Shown here: in pieces, positions 42,367 through 51,943 of the stretch
Layout: every line of letters starts with the position of its first letter
Position numbering within the stretch: the stretch's first letter is position 1
From: Sphingobium faniae
Lineage (GTDB): Bacteria; Pseudomonadota; Alphaproteobacteria; Sphingomonadales; Sphingomonadaceae
NCBI GenBank assembly: GCA_900100475.1
Contig: FMTU01000002.1
Span: forward strand, 124,001 to 188,000
DNA: 64,000 bases
Reading direction: 5' to 3'
Program-made: the position numbers and the translations under genes
Notes under the pieces: generated by a model
What the model was told of the DNA's origin: nothing
Database searches by the model: none
What the model saw: the letters and a program-made list of their open reading frames with translations, nothing else

Positions 42367-43668
42367 ATGAACGATAATCTGACCCCCAAAGCCATTGTTG
42401 CGGCGCTTGACGCGCATATCATCGGACAGGCCGACGCCAAGCGCGCGGTGGCGGTGGCGCTGCGTAACCGCTGGCGGCGGCAGCGCCTGTCCGCCGACCT
42501 GCGCGACGAGGTGACGCCCAAGAATATCCTGATGATCGGCCCCACGGGCTGCGGCAAGACGGAGATCAGCCGCCGCCTGGCGAAGCTGGCCGATGCGCCG
42601 TTCGTGAAGGTGGAAGCGACCAAGTTCACCGAGGTCGGCTATGTCGGCCGCGACGTGGAGCAGATCGTGCGCGACCTGGTCGAGGAAGCGGTGCGGCTGG
42701 AACGCGACCGCAGGCGCGAGGCCGTGCGGGAAGCGGCGTCCGAAGCGGCGATGAACCGCCTGCTCGACGCGCTCACCGGCAAGGAAGCGAGCGAGGCGAC
42801 CCGCCTGTCCTTCCGCCAGAGGATCGAAAACAACCAGATGAATGAGGTCGAGGTCGAGGTGGAAGTCGCCGACAGCCCCTCCATGCCGATGGAGATTCCC
42901 GGCATGGGCGGGCAGATCGGCATGATCAACCTGTCCGACATGATGTCCAAGGCCTTTGGTCAGCAACAGAGGAAGCGGCGCAAGATGCGCGTCGCCGATG
43001 CATGGGACAAGCTGGTTGAGGAAGAGCAGGACAAGCGGCTGGATCAGGATGATGTGGCCCGCGTCGCCATCGCGAGCGCGGAACAGAATGGCATCGTCTT
43101 CCTCGATGAGATCGACAAGATCGCCGTCAGCGACGTGCGCGGCGGATCGGTGAGCCGGGAAGGGGTGCAGCGCGACCTGCTGCCGCTGATCGAAGGGACC
43201 ACGGTTTCGACCAAATATGGGCCATTGAAGACCGACCATATCCTGTTCATCGCATCGGGCGCTTTCCATGTGGCCAAGCCCAGCGACCTGCTGCCCGAAT
43301 TGCAGGGCCGCCTGCCGATCCGGGTTGAGTTGCAGGCGCTGACCGAGGATGATTTCGTGGCGATCCTGTCGGACACCAAGGCGAGCCTCGCCACGCAATA
43401 TCGAGCGCTGCTGGCGACCGAAGGCGTGACCATCGACCTGACGCCGGACGGCATCCGCGCCGTCGCCCGCATCGCAGCGGAGGTGAATGGCGAAGTCGAG
43501 AATATCGGCGCCCGCCGTTTGCAGACCGTGATGGAAAAGCTGCTGGAGGATGTGAGCTTTGAGGCGGAGGACCGGCAGGGCGAGACGCTGACCATCAATC
43601 AGGCCTATGTCGAGGGGCAATTGAGCAGCATCGCGCGGAATACCGACCTCAGCAAATATGTGCTGTAA
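42367..43668 (+). CDS. hslU: HslU ATPase subunit of the HslVU protease
   Basis: 433-residue AAA+ unfoldase. N-terminal [21 protein letters not shown], Walker [10 protein letters not shown], pore loop around VGYVGRDVE, an I-domain (about 110-245) rich in charged residues, Walker B IVFLDEID, and sensor-2/C-terminal [20 protein letters not shown]. The C-terminus ends SKYVL, the peptide that docks into HslV. Operon with hslV. Confidence 0.96.
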   Translation: MNDNLTPKAIVAALDAHIIGQADAKRAVAVALRNRWRRQRLSADLRDEVTPKNILMIGPTGCGKTEISRRLAKLADAPFVKVEATKFTEVGYVGRDVEQIVRDLVEEAVRLERDRRREAVREAASEAAMNRLLDALTGKEASEATRLSFRQRIENNQMNEVEVEVEVADSPSMPMEIPGMGGQIGMINLSDMMSKAFGQQQRKRRKMRVADAWDKLVEEEQDKRLDQDDVARVAIASAEQNGIVFLDEIDKIAVSDVRGGSVSREGVQRDLLPLIEGTTVSTKYGPLKTDHILFIASGAFHVAKPSDLLPELQGRLPIRVELQALTEDDFVAILSDTKASLATQYRALLATEGVTIDLTPDGIRAVARIAAEVNGEVENIGARRLQTVMEKLLEDVSFEAEDRQGETLTINQAYVEGQLSSIARNTDLSKYVL

Positions 43669-43681
43669 GGGCGCGGCCTGA

Positions 43682-44458
43682 ATGAAGGATGGAAATGTGA
43701 GCGAGCCGCAAGTCGAGAAGCTGGAAATCCAGAGCTTCGATGGGCTGCCCATCGCCGTGCATGTGATGGGCGAGGGCCGCGACGTGGTGCTGATCCACGG
43801 CTATTTCTCCAACGCCTGGACCAACTGGATACGTTATGGCCATGCGGCAAAGCTGGTGGCGCGCGGTTTTCGCGTCATCATGCCGGACCTGCGCGGTCAT
43901 GGCGAAAGCGGGACTCCACATGACGCCGCCTCCTATCCGCCCGACGCGCTGATGCATGACGGGCTGGCGCTGGTGGAGAAACTGGGCCTGACCGACTATG
44001 ATCTGGGCGGCTATTCGCTGGGCGCGCGGACGGTGGTGCGGATGATGGCGAACGGCGCTGCGCCGCGGCGGCTGATGCTGTCGGGCATGGGGCTGGAAGG
44101 GCTGCATCACACCAGAGGACGGGGCGATTATTTCCAGCATGTGCTCACCAATCTCGGCACGTTCGAGCGTGGGTCGTCCGAATGGATGACGGAAGCCTTC
44201 CTCCACACGACCAAGGGCGATCCGCAGGCCTTGCTTCAGGTGCTGAACACCTTTGTCGACACGCCGCGCGAAGCCATCGCCGTCATCACGCAGCCGACCG
44301 TCGTCATCAACGGCAAGGACGATCAGGACAATGGATCGGCGGAAGCGATCGTGGACCTGCTTCCCGATGGGCGCTTCGTCGAGATTCCCGGCAACCATAT
44401 GAGCGCCGTCACGCGCAAGGAACTGGGGGAGGCGATGGCGGACTTTCTGTCCGCTTGA
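43682..44458 (+). CDS. Alpha/beta hydrolase
   Basis: 258 residues. Oxyanion motif HGYFSN, PDLRGHGESG, nucleophile elbow GGYSLGARTV with Ser, late Asp in VINGKDDQDNG and His in PGNHMSAV. No signal peptide. Substrate cannot be assigned; esterase/lactonase-type. 13 bp after hslU, so likely co-transcribed. Confidence 0.88.
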   Translation: MKDGNVSEPQVEKLEIQSFDGLPIAVHVMGEGRDVVLIHGYFSNAWTNWIRYGHAAKLVARGFRVIMPDLRGHGESGTPHDAASYPPDALMHDGLALVEKLGLTDYDLGGYSLGARTVVRMMANGAAPRRLMLSGMGLEGLHHTRGRGDYFQHVLTNLGTFERGSSEWMTEAFLHTTKGDPQALLQVLNTFVDTPREAIAVITQPTVVINGKDDQDNGSAEAIVDLLPDGRFVEIPGNHMSAVTRKELGEAMADFLSA

Positions 44459-44517
44459 CTGTGTCGTCTCCCTAATTCACTCTGGCCCCATAGAGACATC
44501 TGCAAGGGGCTGTTTCC

Positions 44518-46323
44518 ATGAAAATCCTTACGTCCATGGCCGCGCTCGCGGCTGCGCTCGTCATTTCTCCGGCCGGGGCGCAAACTGCCGCGCAGACCGA
44601 GGCCAACGCCTTTCTGGACAAGGCGGAAAAGGCGATGTTCGACCAGTCGCTGATCCAGAGCCGGGCGGACTGGATCAACGCGACCTACATCACCGACGAC
44701 AGCGACGCGCTGGCCGCCTATTTCGGGGCGATCCACACGCGGATGACGGTGGATTACGCGCTGGAGGCGGCGAAGTTCGCTGACAAACCGGGGCTGAGCG
44801 CGGAAACCAAGCGGCGGCTGATGATGCTGCGCACGGCGCTGACGCTGCCCGCGCCGACCACGGCGGGCGCGGCGGATGAATTGAACGCGCTCTCGACAAA
44901 GCTGCAATCGGCCTATGGCAAGGGCATGGGGATGCTGCGTGGGCAGCCGATCAACGGCAACGATATCGAAGCGGCGATGGGCTCCAACCGCAATCCCGAC
45001 GAACTCAAGGAAATGTGGGTCAGTTGGCACGACAATGTCGGCGCGCCGATGCGGAGCGATTATACGAAGCTGGTTTCCATCGCCAATGCGGGGGCGAAGG
45101 AACTGGGCTTTGCCGATACGGGCGCTTTGTGGCGGTCCAAATATGACATGCCCGCCGACGATTTCGCCAGGCTGACCGACAAGATCTGGGCGGAGGTGAA
45201 GCCGCTTTACGATGAGCTTCATTGCTATACCCGCGCCAGGCTGAACGAGAAATATGGCGAGGCGGTGCAGCCTGCCAGCGGACCGATCCGCGCGGACCTG
45301 CTCGGCAATATGTGGGCGCAGGAATGGGGCAATATCTATGACATCGTCGCGCCCAAGGGGACGGGCGACCTGGGCTATGATATTGGCGACCTGCTGACCG
45401 CCAAGGGCTATGATCCGGTGAAGATGGTGAAGGCGGGCGAAGGTTTCTACAGTTCGCTGGGCTTCAAGCCGCTGCCGCAGACCTTCTGGGACCGTTCGCA
45501 GATCGTGAAACCGCGGGATCGGGACGTCGTGTGCCATGCGTCGGCGTGGGATCTCGACAACAAGGACGATATCCGCATCAAGATGTGCACGAAGGTCAAC
45601 AGCGACGATTTCGTGACGATCCATCATGAACTGGGCCATAATTATTATCAGCGGGCCTATCAGAACCATCCCTATCTCTATCTGGACGGGGCCAATGACG
45701 GATTCCACGAGGCGATCGGGGATTTCGTCGCGCTGTCGATCACGCCCGATTATCTGGTGAAGATCGGCTTGCTCGATCCCGCGAAGGCGCCGGGCGCGGA
45801 CAAGGATATGGGGCTGCTGCTGCGGCAGGCGATGGACAAGGTGGCGTTCCTGCCCTTTGGCCTGCTGATCGACAAATGGCGCTGGGGCGTGTTCGACGGT
45901 TCCATCGCACCGGACCGTTATGAGCAGGCATGGAACGAACTGCGGCAGCAATATCAGGGCATCGTCCCGCCCGTGTCCCGCGATGAGACGAAATTCGACG
46001 CCGGGGCGAAATATCATATCCCCGGAAATACGCCCTATACGCGCTACTTCCTCGCCCGCGTCCTCCAGTTCCAATTCTATGAGGCGGCGTGCAGGCAGGC
46101 AGGGTGGAAGGGGCCGCTGCATCGCTGTTCCTTCTATGGAAACAAGGCGGTAGGCCGGAAACTTGGCGCGATGCTGGAAATGGGCGCGTCAAAGCCGTGG
46201 CCCGATGCGTTGCAGGCTTTCACCGGCCAGCGGGACATGTCGGGCAAGGCGATGCTCGCCTATTTCGCGCCATTGCAGAAATGGTTGAGAGAACAAAATA
46301 AAGGCAAGTCTTGCGGCTGGTAA
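44518..46323 (+). CDS. M2-family peptidyl-dipeptidase (ACE-like)
   Basis: 601 residues with a signal peptide (cleavage near SPAGA-Q), periplasmic. Zinc motif HHELGHNYYQ (HELGH at 370-374) and third ligand Glu in NDGFHEAIGD; both are conserved relative to angiotensin-converting enzyme. Mostly helical throughout, single catalytic domain. Removes C-terminal dipeptides from peptides. Confidence 0.94.
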   Translation: MKILTSMAALAAALVISPAGAQTAAQTEANAFLDKAEKAMFDQSLIQSRADWINATYITDDSDALAAYFGAIHTRMTVDYALEAAKFADKPGLSAETKRRLMMLRTALTLPAPTTAGAADELNALSTKLQSAYGKGMGMLRGQPINGNDIEAAMGSNRNPDELKEMWVSWHDNVGAPMRSDYTKLVSIANAGAKELGFADTGALWRSKYDMPADDFARLTDKIWAEVKPLYDELHCYTRARLNEKYGEAVQPASGPIRADLLGNMWAQEWGNIYDIVAPKGTGDLGYDIGDLLTAKGYDPVKMVKAGEGFYSSLGFKPLPQTFWDRSQIVKPRDRDVVCHASAWDLDNKDDIRIKMCTKVNSDDFVTIHHELGHNYYQRAYQNHPYLYLDGANDGFHEAIGDFVALSITPDYLVKIGLLDPAKAPGADKDMGLLLRQAMDKVAFLPFGLLIDKWRWGVFDGSIAPDRYEQAWNELRQQYQGIVPPVSRDETKFDAGAKYHIPGNTPYTRYFLARVLQFQFYEAACRQAGWKGPLHRCSFYGNKAVGRKLGAMLEMGASKPWPDALQAFTGQRDMSGKAMLAYFAPLQKWLREQNKGKSCGW

Positions 46324-46356
46324 TCATGAAGTAAAGGCATTAATGGGCTGGTCCCC

Positions 46357-47505
46357 GTGAACCCGGCTGTCATTGTCCTTTCCCTGCTTTTCTTCACCAG
46401 TGCGATCATGGCGATCGCAATGGGTATCGCGTGGGTGCAATTCGGGCATCGTCGCCATGTGCTGAGCTGGACGATCGCTTATTCCATATCGGTCGTCCAA
46501 TGGGCGCTGAACGGCGCGGGATTATTCCTTGGCAGCCCTTTGCTGATCGGCTTGACGGGGCTGGCGATCATGGCCAGCGCCACATTCACCTTCATCGGCG
46601 TTCGCCAGCGGGGAGAAAGAGGTGTTACGTGGCCAGGGCTGCTGGCGCTGGGCATCCCATGCGCCATGGCTGGGCAATATGCGGCGTTTGCACAAAACGC
46701 GCCGCTTCAGGGCATGGCGATCCCGGCCTATGCAGGGATCATGATGCTGGGTTCGGCCCTTTCGCTCTGGCCGCGCGGGCGCCGATTCAGCGCGCCTGAA
46801 CTGGCCTTCTTTGCCCTGTTGCTGCTGTTCGCTCTGTTCCAGCTCTGTCTGGTGGCGAGCGCGGGCCTGAATTGGGGAGGGCCGCGTCAGGACATGGACG
46901 CCTATCGGGCGATTCTGGCGCTGGGACTGCCGTCCATCTATGTGGGGACATGCGTTTCGGCCGTGCTGGTGGTCGCAGGCGATCTGGCTTATGAATTGCG
47001 ACACAGGATGCAACGCGACGCCCTGACCGACGTGCTCAACCGTCTGGGGCTGGAAGAAGCGGCCACACGCGCCATCGCCAATGCCAAGCGGCATGGCCGT
47101 CCGCTGGCGTTCGTTATCTGCGATCTGGATGGCTTCAAGACGCTGAACGATAATCATGGCCATATTGCGGGGGATGCGGCCTTGCGTGGCTTTGCCCGTT
47201 TGGTGACGATCGCCACCCGGCGCGGCGATATTGTGGGCCGCCTGGGGGGCGATGAGTTCGGGTTGCTGCTGGTGGATACGGACGCTGCCGCCGCCGCCGA
47301 TGTGATGGAACGCATCCGCGTGGAGTTCGGATGCCTCTCGCTGCCGCAGGCGCCCGGCGCGAAATTGCGGGCCAGTTTCGGCATCGCGGACTTGCACGAG
47401 GGCGATCAATGCCTGGACGACATGGTCGCCCGCGCCGACAGCGCGCTCTATCAGGCCAAGAAGGACGGCAGGGATCGCGTCAACATCTGGCGCGCCGCCG
47501 CATAG
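46357..47505 (+). CDS. Membrane diguanylate cyclase (GGDEF)
   Basis: 382 residues, GTG start. About six or seven N-terminal membrane helices (to about residue 210), then a GGDEF domain: ALTDVLNRLGLEEAATRAI, CDLDGFKTLNDNHGH metal site, RLGGDEFGLLL active site, and a product-inhibition I-site RRGD five residues before GGDEF. Should synthesise c-di-GMP with feedback control. The sensor is an uncharacterised 6-TM type. Confidence 0.92.
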   Translation: MNPAVIVLSLLFFTSAIMAIAMGIAWVQFGHRRHVLSWTIAYSISVVQWALNGAGLFLGSPLLIGLTGLAIMASATFTFIGVRQRGERGVTWPGLLALGIPCAMAGQYAAFAQNAPLQGMAIPAYAGIMMLGSALSLWPRGRRFSAPELAFFALLLLFALFQLCLVASAGLNWGGPRQDMDAYRAILALGLPSIYVGTCVSAVLVVAGDLAYELRHRMQRDALTDVLNRLGLEEAATRAIANAKRHGRPLAFVICDLDGFKTLNDNHGHIAGDAALRGFARLVTIATRRGDIVGRLGGDEFGLLLVDTDAAAAADVMERIRVEFGCLSLPQAPGAKLRASFGIADLHEGDQCLDDMVARADSALYQAKKDGRDRVNIWRAAA

Positions 47506-47511
47506 GGCATA

Positions 47512-48966
47512 TCAGCGGAAGGGCGGTTCGTTGAACGCTCTCAGCTTGCGGCTATGCAGGCGGGGGCCTTCCTGACGGAGCAGTTCGCAGGTTTCTATGC
47601 CCACGCGCAGATGTCCGGCGATCGCCTCTTCATAGAAGCGGTTGGCCTGGCCGGGCAGTTTCAACTCGCCATGGATCGGCTTGTCGGAAACGCAGAGCAA
47701 TGTCCCATAGGGAACGCGGAACCGATAGCCCTGCGCGGCGATGGTGGCCGATTCCATGTCGATGCCGACCGCACGGGACAGGCTGAAACGCAGGGCGGAG
47801 TGGGAATAGCGCAGTTCCCAGTTGCGGTCGTCGGTGGTGACGACGGTTCCGGTGCGAAGGCGGCGCTTGAAATCTTCGGGGCCTGCGCCGCCCAGAACGG
47901 ATTCGGCCGCCCTGGCGAGGGCGACCTGAACCTCGGCAATGGCAGGCACCGGGATTTCAGGCGGCAGCATCGCGTCCAGTACATGATCATCGCGAAGATA
48001 GGCGTGGGCCAGAACATAGTCGCCGATGCGCTGGCTGGGGCGCAATCCGCCGCAATGGCCGATCATCAACCATGCTTCGGGCCGCAGCACCGCCAGATGA
48101 TCGCAGATCGTCTTGGCGTTGGAGGGGCCGACGCCGATATTGACCAGCGTGATCCCGCTCCGGTCCGGGGCGATAAGGTGATAAGCGGGCATTTGATGCC
48201 TGCGCCACGCGCTGTCGGCGATCATCCGCGCGGGATCGGCGGTTTCCGGGGTCACATAGACGCCACCCGCGCCTGAAAGCGCGGTGAAGCGGCTGTCGGG
48301 GCGCTGCATTTCCTCGCAGGCCCAGGACACGAACTCATCCACGTAGCGATGATAGTTGGTGAACAGGATATAACGCTGCACATGTTCGGGCGGCGTGCCG
48401 GTATAATGTTTCAGGCGCGCAAGAGAAAAATCCGTCCGCAGACCGTCGAACAGGGCAAGTGGACGAACCCCTTCCGCATCGGGCGCGAACAGGCCGTCCG
48501 CGATCTCGTCCCCGATTTCGGCCAGTTCCGTCGCGGGAAAATGGCGCGCCAGTTCCGTGGGGGGCGTGCCGTCCAGCGCGCTGCTGTCGAGGCCGTCCAG
48601 CACATAGGGGAAGGGGATCTGCTGATCGCTGACGCCGATGTCCACTTCCACGCCATAGTCGCGGACGAGGAGGTCGATCTGTTCGGCGAGATAGTCGGCG
48701 AACATGGCGGGGCGGGTAATGGTTGTGACGTAGCGTCCCGGCTTCGAAAGACGGGCAAAGGATCGTCCGGGCGGCGGCGCGTCGGAATCGCTGCCATGAG
48801 TGATCCGCAGTTCGGGGTAGCAGAAGCGCGCTTTGCTGGCACTGTCCGCGGGGGAAACGCCGCCGCTGCTGGCATAGGCGCGCATGGCTTCGCGCAGCTC
48901 TTCGATGGATTTACGGTAAATCGTGTCGAGTTGCGTGACGGCGGCGCTGCCAATGCTTTGTGTCAT
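47512..48966 (-). CDS. amn: AMP nucleosidase
   Basis: 484 residues. Hydrolyses AMP to adenine and ribose 5-phosphate. N-terminal Amn regulatory domain, C-terminal nucleoside-phosphorylase fold with GITLVNIGVGPSNAKTICDH, MIGHCGGLRPSQRIGDYVLAH, VGIDMESATIAAQGYRFRVPY and SDKPIHGELKLPG. Converges on the diguanylate cyclase gene with a 6-bp gap. Confidence 0.95.
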   Translation of the reverse strand: MTQSIGSAAVTQLDTIYRKSIEELREAMRAYASSGGVSPADSASKARFCYPELRITHGSDSDAPPPGRSFARLSKPGRYVTTITRPAMFADYLAEQIDLLVRDYGVEVDIGVSDQQIPFPYVLDGLDSSALDGTPPTELARHFPATELAEIGDEIADGLFAPDAEGVRPLALFDGLRTDFSLARLKHYTGTPPEHVQRYILFTNYHRYVDEFVSWACEEMQRPDSRFTALSGAGGVYVTPETADPARMIADSAWRRHQMPAYHLIAPDRSGITLVNIGVGPSNAKTICDHLAVLRPEAWLMIGHCGGLRPSQRIGDYVLAHAYLRDDHVLDAMLPPEIPVPAIAEVQVALARAAESVLGGAGPEDFKRRLRTGTVVTTDDRNWELRYSHSALRFSLSRAVGIDMESATIAAQGYRFRVPYGTLLCVSDKPIHGELKLPGQANRFYEEAIAGHLRVGIETCELLRQEGPRLHSRKLRAFNEPPFR

Positions 48967-49058
48967 GGGCCTTTGTTACAACAGGCACGGGAAGGAGTGA
49001 AGGCCGATGCTCCACGGCCATGCGCCCCACCTGCATGGGGAGCGCATGGCCATGCAGG

Positions 49059-49541
49059 TTAAAGCTGTTCGAGCATATGGTCGGCCGAGGACAGCTTGTA
49101 ATCGCCGGGAGCTTCCACATTGAGTTGTTCGACCACGCCATCCTTGACCAGCATCGAAAAACGCTGGCCGCGCGTGCCCATGCCGAATTTGCTGCCGTCC
49201 ATGATGAGATCCACGGACCTGGCGAAATCTCCGTTGCCGTCGGCCAGCATCGTCACCTTGCCCTGCGCGCCGGCCGATTTGCCCCATGCGTCCATTACGA
49301 AGGCATCGTTGACGGCGGTGCAGGCGATTTCATCGACGCCTTTCTGCTTCAGCGCATCCGCCTTTTCGATGAAGCCGGGCAGATGCTTGGCGGAGCAGGT
49401 GGGCGTGAAGGCGCCTGGGACGGAAAATAATGCGACGGTCCGGCCGGAAAAGAACGAGTCGGATGCAACCTGCTCCGGCCCGTTTTCCGTCATCTTCGCG
49501 AAGGTCGCGGCGGGAAGGCGATCGCCTTTTGCTATGGTCAT
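49059..49541 (-). CDS. Peroxiredoxin, Prx5 type
   Basis: 160 residues. Peroxidatic Cys in PGAFTPTCSAKHLPGF (PxxxTxxC), conserved Arg further on, and the RSVDLIMDGSKFGMGTRGQRF text typical of Prx5/hybrid peroxiredoxins. Reduces organic peroxides with thioredoxin or glutaredoxin. Start behind AGGAGA. Confidence 0.94.
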   Translation of the reverse strand: MTIAKGDRLPAATFAKMTENGPEQVASDSFFSGRTVALFSVPGAFTPTCSAKHLPGFIEKADALKQKGVDEIACTAVNDAFVMDAWGKSAGAQGKVTMLADGNGDFARSVDLIMDGSKFGMGTRGQRFSMLVKDGVVEQLNVEAPGDYKLSSADHMLEQL

Positions 49542-49686
49542 GCTGTTCTCTCCTGGCCTGTAAAGCGCGCGAGGTTGGCGCTTGGGTCGTTCATGTCAAG
49601 GGCTGACCCGCCTTTCGGGCTGCATCGCCTTGAAGGCGGGGTGGAGAGGACTTTGGCAATGAGGAAACAATGCGTATAGTCGGCGC

Positions 49687-50247
49687 ATGGACGATGTGCG
49701 TTTCTATGGCGGCCAGTTCCTGCTGGCCCTGCCCGGCATGGCGGACTGGCGTTTCGACCATTCCGTCATCGCGCTTTGCGCGCATGATGAAAATGGCGCG
49801 CTGGGCATTTCCGTGGAGGAGGAGATGGACGGCGTCAGCCTGTGCGATCTTCTGGAAAGTTTTGATATAGATGCGTCGGACGTGCCGGACCGTCCGGTGC
49901 TGCGCGGTGGGCCGGTGGAACCGCGCCGGGGCTTCGTGCTGCATTCGCTGGATTGGGCGGGGCAGGAGATGCTTCAGGTCGGCGACAAATGGGGCCTTTC
50001 CGGCTCGCTCGACATCTTGAAGGCCATCGCCGAGGGCAGGGGGCCTAGCCGTTACCTTGTGGCATTGGGCTATGCGGGCTGGCAGGCGGGGCAGTTGGAG
50101 AAGGAAATGACCGGCGATAGCTGGTTCCTTGCCGATGGCGACGCGGACCTGCTGTTCGACACGCGGGCGGAGAGGAAATGGTCCGCCATCTTCGCTGCGG
50201 CCGGGATTGATGCGTCCCATCTGGTGTGCGGGGCCGGATCAGCCTGA
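49687..50247 (+). CDS. YqgE/AlgH family protein
   Basis: 186 residues. Motifs: FYGGQFLLALPGMADWRFDHSVIALCAHDENGALGI at the N-terminus, RGGPVEPRRGFVLHS, ALGYAGWQAGQLEKEM and NSWF-like DSWFLADGDADLLFD. Small cytosolic protein; biochemical function not established. Monocistronic between the peroxiredoxin and ahcY. Confidence 0.93.
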   Translation: MDDVRFYGGQFLLALPGMADWRFDHSVIALCAHDENGALGISVEEEMDGVSLCDLLESFDIDASDVPDRPVLRGGPVEPRRGFVLHSLDWAGQEMLQVGDKWGLSGSLDILKAIAEGRGPSRYLVALGYAGWQAGQLEKEMTGDSWFLADGDADLLFDTRAERKWSAIFAAAGIDASHLVCGAGSA

Positions 50248-50367
50248 CGCGAGGCTCTACATAAAGGAAACTTTATATCGAGTTGCCACGGCTCGCTTCG
50301 GTTGATAAAGCGGCCCCTGTCCTCGACGCCTGTGGCGTCGGCAATTCTAGTTCGATGGAGATTTCCC
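50248..50367 (+). promoter_or_regulatory. Structured leader of ahcY
   Basis: 120 bp between yqgE and ahcY with two clear hairpins: ATAAAG-GAAA-CTTTAT near 50260-50277 and CGACGCC-TGT-GGCGTCG at 50325-50341, just before the GGAG ribosome site. A match to known SAM or SAH riboswitches could not be made by eye, so regulatory function is a guess. Confidence 0.4.
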
Positions 50368-51777
50368 TTGGCAACCGCTCCCGCCGCTCACGCGCAGGAT
50401 TATGTGATCCGCGACATCAGCCTTGCCGATTTCGGCCGCAAGGAAATCGAAATCGCGGAAACCGAAATGCCCGGCCTGATGGCGCTGCGTGACGAATTCG
50501 GGGCAGCCAAGGCGCTGAAGGGCGCGCGCATCACCGGATCGCTGCACATGACCATCCAGACTGCCGTGCTGATCGAGACGCTGGCGGAACTGGGCGCGGA
50601 AATCCGCTGGGCTTCGTGCAACATCTTTTCGACTCAGGATCATGCCGCCGCCGCCATCGCCGCGCGGGGCATCCCCGTCTTCGCCGTGAAGGGGGAAACG
50701 CTGGAGGAATATTGGGACTATGTGATCCGCATCTTCGATTGGGGCGACACGACCTGCAACATGATCCTGGACGATGGCGGCGACGCCACCATGTTCGCCC
50801 TGTGGGGCGCGCGGGTCGAGGCCGGGGAAGAACTGTTCACGCCCACCAATGAGGAAGAGGAAATCTTCGTCGCGACGCTGAAGCGCTTCCTCGCCGAACG
50901 TCCGGGCTATCTGACGGAGACGGTCAAGGCCATCAAGGGCGTGTCGGAAGAAACGACCACCGGCGTCCATCGCCTTTATGAACTGGCGAAGAAGGGCAAG
51001 CTGCCTTTCCCGGCGATCAATGTGAACGACAGCGTCACCAAGTCGAAGTTCGACAATCTCTATGGCTGCAAGGAATCGCTGGTCGACGCGATCCGCCGCG
51101 CCACCGACGTGATGCTGGCTGGCAAGGTCGCCGTGGTCGCGGGCTTTGGCGACGTGGGCAAGGGCAGCGCCGCTTCGCTCCGCAACGGCGGCGCGCGCGT
51201 GCTGGTGACGGAGGTCGACCCGATCTGCGCGTTACAGGCGGCGATGGAAGGCTATGAGGTCGTGACGATGGAAGAGGCGGCGACCCGCGCCGACATCTTC
51301 GTGACGGCGACCGGCAATGCCGACGTCATCACCGTCGATCATATGCGCGCGATGAAGAATATGGCGATCGTCTGCAACATCGGCCATTTCGACAGCGAGA
51401 TCCAGATCGCGGGCCTCAACAACATGAAGTGGACCGAGATCAAGCCGCAGGTCGACGAGGTCGAGTTTTCGGACGGCAAGAAGATCATCGTGCTGGCGAA
51501 GGGACGGCTGGTCAATCTGGGTTGCGCGACGGGGCATCCGAGCTTCGTGATGTCCTCATCCTTCACCAATCAGGTGCTGGCGCAGATCGAACTGTGGACC
51601 AAGTCGGGCGAATATCAGAACGAAGTCTATGTGCTGCCCAAGCATCTGGACGAGAAGGTCGCCGCGCTGCACCTCGACAAGCTGGGCGTGAAGCTCAGCA
51701 AGCTGTCGGAAAAGCAGGCCGCCTATATCGGCGTTTCGGTCGAAGGGCCGTTCAAGCCGGATCATTACCGCTATTGA
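50368..51777 (+). CDS. ahcY: Adenosylhomocysteinase
   Basis: 469 residues from a TTG at 50368 (GGAG 7 nt upstream); the upstream open frame lacks family text. Hydrolyses S-adenosylhomocysteine to adenosine and homocysteine using bound [18 protein letters not shown] substrate motif, [19 protein letters not shown] site [14 protein letters not shown], and C-terminal PFKPDHYRY that reaches into the neighbouring subunit. Includes the 40-residue insertion (about 145-185) typical of proteobacterial enzymes. Confidence 0.96.
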   Translation: MATAPAAHAQDYVIRDISLADFGRKEIEIAETEMPGLMALRDEFGAAKALKGARITGSLHMTIQTAVLIETLAELGAEIRWASCNIFSTQDHAAAAIAARGIPVFAVKGETLEEYWDYVIRIFDWGDTTCNMILDDGGDATMFALWGARVEAGEELFTPTNEEEEIFVATLKRFLAERPGYLTETVKAIKGVSEETTTGVHRLYELAKKGKLPFPAINVNDSVTKSKFDNLYGCKESLVDAIRRATDVMLAGKVAVVAGFGDVGKGSAASLRNGGARVLVTEVDPICALQAAMEGYEVVTMEEAATRADIFVTATGNADVITVDHMRAMKNMAIVCNIGHFDSEIQIAGLNNMKWTEIKPQVDEVEFSDGKKIIVLAKGRLVNLGCATGHPSFVMSSSFTNQVLAQIELWTKSGEYQNEVYVLPKHLDEKVAALHLDKLGVKLSKLSEKQAAYIGVSVEGPFKPDHYRY

Positions 51778-51783
51778 GGACAA

Positions 51784-51811
51784 GAGGGGGGAGGGCCTGC
51801 CTTTCCCCCTC
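51784..51811 (+). terminator. Weak stem-loop after ahcY
   Basis: Stem GAGGGGG/CCCCCTC with a 14-nt loop, no proper T-run. May attenuate transcription into divL. Confidence 0.3.
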
Positions 51812-51943
51812 ACTTTCCCGCGGGCCAGGAACGGGACCGCAAAAACTTTCTTCCAGCCGCTTCACCCTGCCTGCGAGTTGGGATAGTCCCATGACCATCA
51901 TGAGCAGGGGTTCCCATGTCGACGTAACGGTGAAGAAGGCGCA

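Noticed and set aside
50248..50367. SAH or SAM/SAH riboswitch upstream of ahcY
   Set aside because: Hairpins exist, but the conserved core strings of the classes I know were not found, so it is listed only as a structured leader.
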